Assembly: GCA_025201845.1 (NCBI GenBank)
Contig: MU603955.1
Coordinates: forward strand, 1-64,000
DNA: 64,000 nucleotides
Reading direction: 5' to 3'
Source: Martensiomyces pterosporus
Lineage: Eukaryota; Kickxellomycota; Kickxellomycetes; Kickxellales; Kickxellaceae
Shown here: positions 20,543 through 28,939 of the stretch, one piece after another
How positions within the stretch are numbered: the first letter of the stretch is position 1
Layout: the number at the start of each line of letters is the position of its first letter
Position numbers and translations under genes: made by a program
Notes under the pieces: generated by a model
The model's input: the letters and a program-made list of their open reading frames with translations, nothing else
What the model was told of the DNA's origin: nothing
Databases searched by the model: none

Positions 20543-22197
20543 TCACTCGAGCTTCTTTGCACGGTAGAGCGTCACGTACGCCGTGTGCCAGTCGCCGCCG
20601 CCGCAGAGCTTCAGGATGTCGTCGTCTGTGACCATCGACACCTTGTCGTCGTCGAACTTGTACCACCAGTGCTGGGTCTCGGGCAGATTCGAGCCGGATG
20701 GCTCAGGGCCACCGACGCCCTTCTCCTTCCTGACCCACCCCATGTAGTGGCCAGAGTTGGCAGTGCGGCCGATGTGCGTGACAACGCCAACAAGCTCGTA
20801 GACGCCGCTCGGGTTGCAGCCCACATCCGCCTTGAGCTCCGGGTCAAGCGTGAACGGCACGGGCGGCGAGGAGGACGCGCTTTCGCCGGCGGCTGGTGCC
20901 ATCTCGACATCCCCGCCGTCCTTCTTCTGCGCATCCGCTGCCGCCTCATCCTTGGGCTCGTGCTTGGGGCGCTTTGCAAGCTTGCGCTCCAGCGTCTTCT
21001 TCTCCTCGAGATCGCGCAGGTGCTGCTTGGCAGGGCGCATCTTCTCCTGGAGCTCCGCCGTGCAAAACTCTGTCACATCGAGATCCAGCGGGAACTTTAC
21101 GCTCTTGACAATCTTTGCCTCAACGGACTCCGACGCCTTCCAGAAGAACCGGTTGTACGCCACAGTGAGGTACTCTGGCAGACGCGCGACGCGCGATGTA
21201 GCCGTGTACTCGGCGTTGCGCCCAAGCGTTTCCGAGTTCTTCTCGATCGTCTGCTCCAGCCCCTGCTTGATGCCCTGGTGGACGTAGTTGACCGATTTGT
21301 CGATGTGGCAGTCGAGCTTGCGGAACATTTCCTGGCGAACAACGGGTGCCTCGTCCGGCGCCTCGGCGGACTTGAGCGTGGTGACCATAGTGCCGCTCAG
21401 GTACCTCTCAATCGCGCTTTCCTGGTTGCCCTCCTTCAGCATGTGGTCCAGCGTAGTCAGCACCTCGTTCCAGCACTCCTCCGCGTCCTGCTGGCGATAT
21501 CCGCCAACCTGCGGGTCGCGGTCGGCAAACTTTGGGAATACCTGCCGCAGGAACTGAAGGAACACAATGGGCGCTACGCCCTCTCCGGACTGCGACAGGA
21601 GATCAAAGAGCTTTCCCAGCGCCGCAGTGAGGTTGCCTCTCGGATCAGACTGGCCCATGCCGCCCTTGTACTTGTCCAGCGCCGCCTTGAGTTCGGGTAT
21701 CGCCTTCAGGCACTGCAGAGTGGCGTTCATATAGCATGTGTTGCCCATGTTCACCAGCCCCGCGGGGATTGCCAGTGCCTGAGCCACCTCGTTCTCCGAC
21801 ATGTCCTCGACGAATTTGACAGGCTTTGGCGGCGCCTTGGGGAGCTCGCCCACAGTGCCCATCATCATCAGAACCTGGTTCTCCTTGAGCCCAAGCTTGG
21901 CCATGTCTGTGTCGCTCTTCAGCTGCCCGCCCTTGACCAGGATCTTTTGTCTTTCGGGAGCCACGCCCGTGAGCGAAAAGAGCTGTGTCTTGAACACCTC
22001 TCCGGGCTGCGTGGTGTCCACCTCGACATCGTACTTTTTGCCCTGCCACTTGACCTGAACTACAGAACAGGCAGAGCAAAAACAAGGAGAAAATGCAATG
22101 GGGGAGTTTTTAGCCGTCGCCATTCCTGCAGACCGTCTTGCTCTTCGCAGTCTGCTCGGTGTGCTGCTTGTAGCTGCTGGTACTTGCCTTGAACCAT
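20543..22197 (-). CDS. UBP6: proteasome-associated deubiquitinase Ubp6/USP14
   Basis: Cysteine protease that removes ubiquitin from substrates docked at the 26S proteasome. Two exons: 22197-22188 (10 nt) and 22059-20543, giving 508 residues. Exon 2 alone lacks a proper start; its frame begins TTCAGGTCAAG after a TTCTGTAG acceptor and needs a phase-1 partner. ATGGTTCAAG followed by GCAAGT fits exactly, so the protein starts MVQVQVKWQGKKYDVEV, the expected ubiquitin-like domain. This makes the intron GC-AG. Domains: Ubl at about 1-75 (VFKTQLFSLTGVAPERQKIL), then the USP fold with Cys box GLVNMGNTCYMNATLQCLK, QQDAEECWNE, and His box RTANSGHYMGWVRKEKG. The C terminus GGGDWHTAYVTLYRAKKLE matches the family. 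An inserted Lys/Glu-rich segment lies between Cys and His boxes. Confidence 0.95.
22060..22187 (-). other. GC-AG intron in UBP6
   Basis: A 128-nt intron whose donor reads AG|GCAAGT and whose acceptor reads CTGTAG. The GC donor keeps the perfect U1-pairing context usual for GC-AG introns. It is required to give the protein a normal N terminus. Confidence 0.8.
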
Positions 22198-23168
22198 ATT
22201 GACCAAACGCTATTGACTTGTGTGCGAACTACCGGAATGTGCCCAACGCGAAGAAAAAAAAATACTGGTGCTGAAGTAAAGAGGCGCAATGGCAGCACCG
22301 CAGAACGCCGTCGAAGGTGGCAGGGCCCAAGCGTGCACCTCGCGTTCCTGGCAGCGCTTACGTCGCTGCTCGAGCCGAGCCGATTAGATGCCCAGCATGA
22401 CTCGCTCTTCGCGGAAGCACAGGCGCCATCGGCACGCTACCTCGCCGGTGCTTGTCGGCGACTGCAATGTGCCATCATGCAGCAAACCGGACACACGGCG
22501 CATGTGTGCCATGACAGCACCCATGTATGCCCAGTGCACAGCGCGAGGCATGGCAAGCGCATTTCTACCAGCACTTCACCCGCAGTGATCACCTCCATTC
22601 AATACGCTCTTGCATGCCAGCCGCAGAATGCGGGAATACACACCCTGTTCCGGTCCCATTCCGGCAAGTGCGCCTCTGCAGCAGGCCTCTTGCTGATCCG
22701 CCTCGGCCGGAGACCCGTGCTCAGCGGTCAACCGGCCAAGGAAGCAAAGGCGAAGACATTGTCCATATCCAGCAAATCCCACGGAGCAGGCAATCCATGG
22801 CGGTGTCTTGTTGGATGTGTAGTCCGAGCAAAGGCGGTGAATGGCCGCCACGCGTGACCTGAGCAACCAACCTGAGCAGCTGTGTAAAACGAACAGCCCC
22901 TGTCAACAGCCTGGGCACACGCCAGACGTGCAGAATCGAGGCTGGACAGGAGCCGTATAAGAGCAGCCCCAATCCCTCTTACCTGCCCGGAATTTACTCA
23001 CACATCGGCACCTGGTGCACACCCTCATCCTCCACACGCGCTGCTCCACTGCTTCCTCTCGATTCTGCCCTCCTCCCTTTTGTTTTTAGCTTGCCACACA
23101 TATTCTCTCTCTTGGTTTTAACTTGCCACGCATACTCTCTCTTTGTAGTGGGCTGCATCAGTACGGAC
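22198..23168. other. intergenic region between divergent UBP6 and the hydroxy-acid oxidase gene
   Basis: About 970 bases. A TATAAGAG element lies at 22956-22963, about 210 bases before the oxidase start. A duplicated pyrimidine-rich segment at 23090-23113 and 23122-23145, ending in TTTGTAG, resembles a 3' splice site and may end an intron in the 5' UTR. An open frame of over 200 codons at 22189-22857 has no recognisable similarity. Confidence 0.45.
22956..22963 (+). promoter_or_regulatory. TATA-like element TATAAGAG upstream of the hydroxy-acid oxidase
   Basis: TATAAGAG about 206 bases before the ATG, followed by GCAGCC. The same TATAAGAGC string precedes ADE12. Inferred from sequence and position only. 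Confidence 0.4.
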
Positions 23169-24356
23169 ATGGAGTACGACAACGGACCTGTCTGCATCAA
23201 GGACCTGGAGAAGCTCGCCAGGGGCGTTATGCCCAGCGGCGCCTGGGGCTACTACGACTCTGGAGCCAACGATGAGCAGACAAAGCTCGACAACATGCTG
23301 GCCTTCGACAACTACCGCCTGCACCCGCGCATGCTCCGCGACGTGTCCAAAATCGACACCGCGACCACCGTCCTTGGCCAGAAGATGAAAACCCCGCTTG
23401 GCATCGCGCCCTGCGCCATGCACAAGCTTGCGCATCCCGAGGGTGAGCTGGCCACGTCAAAGGCTGCTGCTGCGCACGGCAACATCATGATCCTCTCCAC
23501 CTACTCGACCACATCGCTGGAAAAGGTCATTGCCCAGGGCACCAAAGACAACCAGTACTGGATGCAGCTGTACGTGTACAAGGAGCGCCACATCTCCGAG
23601 GCCCTGGTGCGCAGAGCCGAGAAGGCTGGCTTCAAGGCCCTCGTTCTGACCGTCGATGCACCCAGCTTGGGCCGTCGCCTGATTGATGCCCGCAACAAGT
23701 TCAACCCCCCGCCGCATCTCCACCTCGAGAACTTTATGGAGCCCGAGATTGTCAACAACCCCGATGGCTACCACCCCGACGGCTCTAGGAGCGCCTCGGA
23801 GACATTTGGAGCCTCCTTCGGCGCCAAAGGCGACCAGTCCCTGACGTGGGAGAATGGAATTTCCTGGCTAAAGTCGATCACGAAGCTGCCCATCATCATC
23901 AAGGGCATCCTGACTGCCGAGGACACCAAGCTGGCTATCGAGTACGGCTGCGCCGGCGTCATCGTCTCTAACCATGGCGGACGCCAGCTGGATGGCACTC
24001 TGGCGAGCATCGATGCCCTGCCACAGGTGGTGGAGGCTGCAGAGGGCAAGATCGAGGTTTACATGGACGGCGGAATCCGCAAGGGCACCGACATCTTCAA
24101 GGCTCTTGCGCTGGGCGCTCGCGCCGTGTTTGTTGCCCGCCCCGTCCTTTGGGGCCTGGCCTACAAGGGCGAAGACGGCGTCAACCATGCTCTCAATCTC
24201 CTGCAGAACGAGCTGGAGCTCACAATGATGCTTGCTGGAACCAGGACCATCGATGAAATCGACGACTCTTACATCTACGAACCAGAGAGACACTGGGTGC
24301 AGCGCTCTGCCCGCAGAAGGGAGCAGCAGCAGCAGAAGCTCCAGGCGAAGCTCTAG
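23169..24356 (+). CDS. FMN-dependent 2-hydroxy-acid oxidase, probably peroxisomal
   Basis: Oxidises an L-2-hydroxy acid such as glycolate or lactate to the 2-oxo acid, with FMN. The 395-residue protein starting MEYDNGPVCIKDLEKLARG has the length and layout of glycolate oxidase, without the cytochrome b5 domain of yeast flavocytochrome b2. Active-site landmarks: YYDSGANDEQT near residue 28, TPLGIAPCAMHKLAHPEGE, WMQLYVYKE, LVLTVDAPSLGRR, LPIIIKGI with the FMN lysine near 244, and SNHGGRQLDGTLASIDALP with catalytic His and Arg near 268 and 271. It ends QAKL; AKL is an accepted variant of the PTS1 peroxisomal signal. The open frame extends 26 codons upstream, but those are pyrimidine-tract sequence and the ATG at 23169 aligns with the family. 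It converges on VPS41. Confidence 0.94.
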   Translation: MEYDNGPVCIKDLEKLARGVMPSGAWGYYDSGANDEQTKLDNMLAFDNYRLHPRMLRDVSKIDTATTVLGQKMKTPLGIAPCAMHKLAHPEGELATSKAAAAHGNIMILSTYSTTSLEKVIAQGTKDNQYWMQLYVYKERHISEALVRRAEKAGFKALVLTVDAPSLGRRLIDARNKFNPPPHLHLENFMEPEIVNNPDGYHPDGSRSASETFGASFGAKGDQSLTWENGISWLKSITKLPIIIKGILTAEDTKLAIEYGCAGVIVSNHGGRQLDGTLASIDALPQVVEAAEGKIEVYMDGGIRKGTDIFKALALGARAVFVARPVLWGLAYKGEDGVNHALNLLQNELELTMMLAGTRTIDEIDDSYIYEPERHWVQRSARRREQQQQKLQAKL

Positions 24357-24472
24357 CCCGCTGCTTGCACCACCCTTTTGTACTTTTCTTTGCTTTCCAG
24401 CCATCACTCTTTACGCTTGTCTGCTGACAATCCAACTATTGATGGCAATTCGTGCAAACAACAGCTAAAGTG

Positions 24473-27400
24473 CTATATCTGAAGCGTCTGAATCGGGGGC
24501 AGCTCAGACTTCTCCAAAGGCTGCGCCGGAGGAGTGCTGCTGTCGCTCGTGCTTTCGCGGTCCCTTCTCTCCTTCTGCGACCACCCCGTGTACGCTTGCT
24601 GCGTCTTCCTCTGGTCGTACTCGGCACACACTGGACAGCACGGGCCATACTGCTTGATGAGCATTGTGCGGTCAAGCTTTGCCTGCGTCAGCATCCGGCG
24701 CTGGTCTCTGGGGCTGTGAATAAGCCCCTGCCTCTTTCTGCTCTGCCCAAGCGACAGCGTAGAATCCGATGCAGCTCTCAGCTGAGTCTTGCGCAGCACA
24801 TCTGGATGCAAGATGCATTGGTCGTGGAAGATGTGGCCACACCAGAACGCCAGAACGCTGCGGCTGCCAGAAGGGAGCTCCTCAAGTGGCAGCTGGCAAA
24901 CAAGGCAGAGCTGGTCGTTGTCAACTGCCATTCCTTGGTGCTGGAGCCTGCGCAGGCCATCCGACAATATCTCACAGTCTCCGTCCAGAACATGCTTGCA
25001 GTCCGTGCAGAGCTCGACCTGCAAGTGGTAGTCGTGCAGAACGTTCGTTAGCGCTCTGCGGATTCCCGGCACGGAGAGCTCGGGCGGGATGTTGTGTATC
25101 AGCTTGGTCGGGTTGATGTGTGTGCCGCCAAGCTCCAGCAGCGCAAGGATGAACTCTGGCTTGTCCCTCGAGTACATGACCAGGTCGTTCCACAGCTCGG
25201 GGTCGTTTTGCTCCTTTGCAAACTCGATTGCACGGGGAACGTCGCGCAGACGCTCGATAATGAGCATCAGTGCCCGGTGGTTGTCGCCCATCCGACCAAG
25301 AACAAACACCATCTCGGGCACCAGGCTGCGCTCCTCGCATATCTCCAGTGCCCTGTCAAAGCTGTAGTATGTGCTGATGCGGAGGAAATTCAGGAGCTTT
25401 TCGGGGTTGTACTCTGCGTACAGCTCGACTTGCAAGTCCGCAAACGGCGCTCCCAAGTGCGGGTCCTTGGCAAGCAGGGTGTGCAAGTACACGTGGAGGT
25501 GCTCAGGCACCTGGACCAGCTGCTTGACGACGCTGGCAGAGGGGATGGCGTCGGTGTTATCCGTAAGCAGCTGCACGCCCTGTGCCTCGCACCGATCCTT
25601 CAGCTGCGCAGGCTCATCCGAGGTGCTGCTCAGAGTGTGGTCATCATACCGCATCACAAGCTCTGCCTTGTCGCGGACGGCATCAAAGAGGTTCTCGCGA
25701 AGCACGCGGTCCAATATCCCGTCCGAAAACAGCTCCAGGTGGTACAGAAGCGACTTGGACGGCTGGTTAAGCTTATCGTACAGGAACGCCAGTATTGTCT
25801 TTAGCGACTCTACATCACCCGCATCGCTGGTCTTCTCCAGGTGGTCCTCAACCGCCAGCACCACGCTATACGCGTTGAACAGAGAAGACGGCCAGGCAAA
25901 TACCAGCTGCTTGAACTCCGCAATGTTTGACGCAAGCAGGAATGCCAGGACCATCTCGTAGACGGTGTTTGACAGCTGCAGACCACTTGTCGGGATATGC
26001 GGTGCGATCTCCTGCAGCGAGTTTGCTTCCGCAAATGCAAAGATCCAGCTCTCCCAGGCAGCCACAGACTCGGGCGTGTTTGTGCGGGGCAGCGCTCTGG
26101 TGCATACTGCCGCCGCCTCCTCTGCGCTGCCCTCGTCCATCAGCATCTGTGCATATGTCTGGCCAATCGCTTGGTACTCTGCCTCCTTGATCTGGTCCCG
26201 GTACATCACCCATGGCCCTTCGTTCCGATACGCCTCCTCGATATCTGCCAGCGCCTGGCGGTAATCTCCTCTCTCGGTAAGCCACTGTATGTGGTCCTTC
26301 AGCCCCCTCGGGTGCACCGAAACCAGCTGCTTGGGGCTCAGGATGAACCACGTGTCGGCCTCCAAGCCCGCACTTGGTGTTCCCACAGATGCAGAGCCAT
26401 CGTCGGGGTTTGGCGATCTGGCAGACTGCGGCTGGGGGCGCGAGGCACAATAGGCTAGTCCGTAGTCGTTGGGCTGCAAGAGCTGGAACCCCTCCAGCGC
26501 CAGCACATCGCTCGAAACCTCCTCGATGTTCCGGTTGATCAGGCGGAGCTCGGGCGGCTGGGCGTTTCTCGACCTGTGCTGGCGGCCCTCCTCCGGAACC
26601 ACGCCTTCTTGCTCGGCCATCAAGCCATCAACAAGCCTCTCGTCGCCATACGAGAGTATCAGGAATTGGTCGCGGTATATGGCCAGTCCGCTGACAATAA
26701 AGTCAGTGCGGAACAAGGTGCTGACCTCGGCATAGAGCGATGGGCCAGAAGCACTGTCGGCTCCCGGGAACCCAATCTGGCTGGCAGGTGGCAGGGCCTT
26801 CTCCTTGAGCGCCACAACCTGCACAAAGTTGGCCCAGCCAGCGACCAGCGTGCGCTCGTCCTTCCAATGCAGGCGACAGTAGAAGAGGTCTGGCCGTGGG
26901 CATCCCTCTGGCCGAGCAATCTGCGAGATCCGGACGGCTCTCGACGCATCGTATATCTGCACTCCCTCGTCGCACGCCCATGCAATCAGGTTGTCATGCC
27001 ACTGGATGGTCTGAATCGGGCCTTCGCTGGTGAACAGAATCGTGTCGCTCTTTCCATACCACTTCTTCTCGTACATGATGAGCTGCCCAGAAGTGCCGCC
27101 AGAGACGAACCGGCGTGTGGACTTGCGGCTGTACAGCGGGTCCAGCGCAACTGCCTTCACGGGCCGACTGTAGTCCACGATGGTGACCTCGTCGCTGTAC
27201 AGGCCATGGACAACCACACGGCCATCGTCGCCGGCGCTAGCGACATACTCGTTGTCCAGGTCGACGCTGACGCTGTTGACTGTGGTGGAGTGTGCCCGCC
27301 ACCTCTTTATCTCGTTGCCTTCAAAGTCGATAATCACAACGTTGCCCCAGTGTGTGCCCAAAACAAGAAACCGCTCAGAGGCAACAAGCGTGCTAGCAGT

Positions 27401-27727
27401 ATCCTTCTCAAATAGGGAATGCACGTTTCCGCCTAGTCGCTTGTAGCGGAGCGCAGGCTCTTCGTCGTCGTCGTCGTCGTCGTCGTCTGTAGCCTCGCCG
27501 CCGATGCTACCTTCTTCCTCGTCGTCATCGTTGCTACCAATGCCACCTTGGTCAAATTCATCCAAGTGGGCATCCTCATTCTCGTACTGGCTGCCAGATA
27601 GCTCTTCTTCTCCGCTGCGGGAAGGAACGCCTATACCAAGCGCGCCGGCAGTTGCCGCTAATTGACTTGCTGATGTATGCTGTTGCTGTGCTGCATTTAC
27701 GCCTGCATTCAGCTTTGGCTGAGACAT
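24473..27727 (-). CDS. VPS41: HOPS complex subunit Vps41
   Basis: A 1084-residue single-exon protein needed for tethering and fusion of AP-3 vesicles, late endosomes and vacuoles. The first 90 residues are disordered and acidic, with a run of eight Asp. A beta-propeller follows: LGGNVHSLFEKDTASTLVAS, LVLGTHWGNVVIIDFEGNEI, RWRAHSTTVNSVSVD, ASAGDDGRVVVHGLYSDE. The middle is a helical solenoid with the clathrin-heavy-chain repeat (LLNFLRISTYYSFDRALEIC; LVPEMVFVLGRMGDNHRALM). The C terminus is a RING-type zinc site: CLVCQLPLEELPSGS near 938, WCGHIFHDQC, and CCPVCAEY near 1030. All three parts and their order are characteristic of Vps41. The tail after the RING is Ser/Pro-rich. Confidence 0.96.
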   Translation of the reverse strand: MSQPKLNAGVNAAQQQHTSASQLAATAGALGIGVPSRSGEEELSGSQYENEDAHLDEFDQGGIGSNDDDEEEGSIGGEATDDDDDDDDEEPALRYKRLGGNVHSLFEKDTASTLVASERFLVLGTHWGNVVIIDFEGNEIKRWRAHSTTVNSVSVDLDNEYVASAGDDGRVVVHGLYSDEVTIVDYSRPVKAVALDPLYSRKSTRRFVSGGTSGQLIMYEKKWYGKSDTILFTSEGPIQTIQWHDNLIAWACDEGVQIYDASRAVRISQIARPEGCPRPDLFYCRLHWKDERTLVAGWANFVQVVALKEKALPPASQIGFPGADSASGPSLYAEVSTLFRTDFIVSGLAIYRDQFLILSYGDERLVDGLMAEQEGVVPEEGRQHRSRNAQPPELRLINRNIEEVSSDVLALEGFQLLQPNDYGLAYCASRPQPQSARSPNPDDGSASVGTPSAGLEADTWFILSPKQLVSVHPRGLKDHIQWLTERGDYRQALADIEEAYRNEGPWVMYRDQIKEAEYQAIGQTYAQMLMDEGSAEEAAAVCTRALPRTNTPESVAAWESWIFAFAEANSLQEIAPHIPTSGLQLSNTVYEMVLAFLLASNIAEFKQLVFAWPSSLFNAYSVVLAVEDHLEKTSDAGDVESLKTILAFLYDKLNQPSKSLLYHLELFSDGILDRVLRENLFDAVRDKAELVMRYDDHTLSSTSDEPAQLKDRCEAQGVQLLTDNTDAIPSASVVKQLVQVPEHLHVYLHTLLAKDPHLGAPFADLQVELYAEYNPEKLLNFLRISTYYSFDRALEICEERSLVPEMVFVLGRMGDNHRALMLIIERLRDVPRAIEFAKEQNDPELWNDLVMYSRDKPEFILALLELGGTHINPTKLIHNIPPELSVPGIRRALTNVLHDYHLQVELCTDCKHVLDGDCEILSDGLRRLQHQGMAVDNDQLCLVCQLPLEELPSGSRSVLAFWCGHIFHDQCILHPDVLRKTQLRAASDSTLSLGQSRKRQGLIHSPRDQRRMLTQAKLDRTMLIKQYGPCCPVCAEYDQRKTQQAYTGWSQKERRDRESTSDSSTPPAQPLEKSELPPIQTLQI
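27462..27487. repeat. trinucleotide TCG repeat encoding poly-Asp
   Basis: A run of TCG units on the plus strand, read as GAC on the minus strand and encoding eight consecutive Asp residues in the acidic N-terminal region of Vps41. Confidence 0.9.
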
Positions 27728-27923
27728 TTACAAGTGCGAATATATGTGGCTAGCAGGTAAGCAGGTGGCCGAACGAAAAGTGCCTGTATAAACTGCAGAC
27801 AACAAAGACTGCCAATGCTGGGTCAAAAGAAACGAAAAATGCGTGTGCTGCTTTGAAGTGGAACAAAAGGGAGCTTGTGGCGTCAATCCCCGAGCCCACC
27901 TGGAAGTCATTCGCGCTTTTCGC

Positions 27924-28595
27924 CTATTTCGAAACGGCAGCGCTAGCAGCCTTCTTGGCCTTTTTGCCGTCTTTCTTCTTGCCCTTGGACGATGCCTGGA
28001 AGCTGCGCCAGCTGTTGACTCGCGCTTCTCTGCCGTCCTCCCACGCCTTGTCAGCATCTCTCTTTCTCTTCACCTCCTTTGCGCTCTCCTCGCGCTTTGT
28101 AGCCGCAGCACCCTCGGCGGCCATCTCCTGCTTCAGCTTTTGCCTTCTGCGCCACTCAATGTCGACCATGATGGCCTTGTACTTGGCCAGTGCTGCCTTC
28201 CTGAACTCCTCCGAGCTCTCATCAGCTTCGTCCTGCTTGCGTGCACCACTGGCAGTCTGGGCCCTCCATTCTGCAGCCAGCTCGCGCTTGGCCTCGTCCA
28301 TCATGGCTGTGATTGACTTGCGCTTCTCGTCATCCATCAGCTCTGTCTCAGCCTTCTTTAGCTTCTCGAATGCCTCACGCGCCTTCTCGTGGTCTGTCTT
28401 GTCCGGGTGTATCAGCCGTGACCTGATCCGATACGCGACCTTGATCTCGCTGGGTGTGCAGGTGTGCGCGACCTGGAGGATGTCAAACGGGTCCAGGGTG
28501 CTGGCTGAGAGCACCCGCTCGACCTCCTGCTGCCGCGATAGCTGCGTCTCCTCCTGCTTTAGCAGCCGCTCGATTTCCTTATCGCTGTTAGACAT
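27924..28595 (-). CDS. DNAJC8: DnaJ protein of the DNAJC8/Spf31 family
   Basis: A 223-residue J-domain co-chaperone. Residues 1-35 form a charged helix; the J domain (about 35-100) runs LDPFDILQVAHTCTPSEIKV, YRIRSRLIHPDKTDHEKA with an intact HPD, then REAFEKLKKAETELMDDEKR. The rest is basic and helical and ends with GREARVNSWRSFQASSKGKK, the tail shared with human DNAJC8 and fission yeast Spf31. Those are nuclear and associated with spliceosomal complexes; the exact role is not settled. I start at the ATG at 28593-28595 (MSNSDKEIERLL) because the 32 extra upstream codons are not family-like. It lies in tandem with VPS41 and is divergent from RIM20. Confidence 0.92.
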   Translation of the reverse strand: MSNSDKEIERLLKQEETQLSRQQEVERVLSASTLDPFDILQVAHTCTPSEIKVAYRIRSRLIHPDKTDHEKAREAFEKLKKAETELMDDEKRKSITAMMDEAKRELAAEWRAQTASGARKQDEADESSEEFRKAALAKYKAIMVDIEWRRRQKLKQEMAAEGAAATKREESAKEVKRKRDADKAWEDGREARVNSWRSFQASSKGKKKDGKKAKKAASAAVSK

Positions 28596-28939
28596 GTGCT
28601 CCTGGTGCTGGGACGCTGCTGAGTAGATGGCGAGAATGTGAGCGCAAGCCGCGCAAGGGCTGGCCCCAGCGGCGTGTGACGTAATCAGCACAAAATCAAT
28701 GCCCCATGGCTGTTATGGCTCCGGGCTTTGCTCGGAGACGCGGTTGCTCTTGGCAGTGATTTCCCGCGCAAGCTAGCATCGGCCAGGGCCTGCCTTCTCG
28801 CCTCTTCCCTTCTTCAACCTCCTGTTCTCAGGGCGCCTTGCTTCATTCTCGCCCTTTTTCGCCTTTTTCGCTTCGCCTCTCCGTTCGCATACACCCCCAT
28901 TCTCCCAATACCTGTATCGATAAGCACCGCCACCTAGGC
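28596..28939. other. divergent promoter of DNAJC8 and RIM20
   Basis: About 340 bases between two divergent starts. The right half is pyrimidine-rich on the plus strand (cgcctcttcccttcttcaacc onward in shorter tracts) and forms the RIM20 leader. No TATA-like element stands out. Confidence 0.4.

Noticed and set aside
20414..22192. 592-codon plus-strand open frame over UBP6
   Set aside because: It is antisense to a clearly identified deubiquitinase; high GC at third positions creates long mirror frames.
22189..22857. 222-codon plus-strand frame upstream of the hydroxy-acid oxidase
   Set aside because: Starts inside the UBP6 promoter, composition is not gene-like and no motif is visible.
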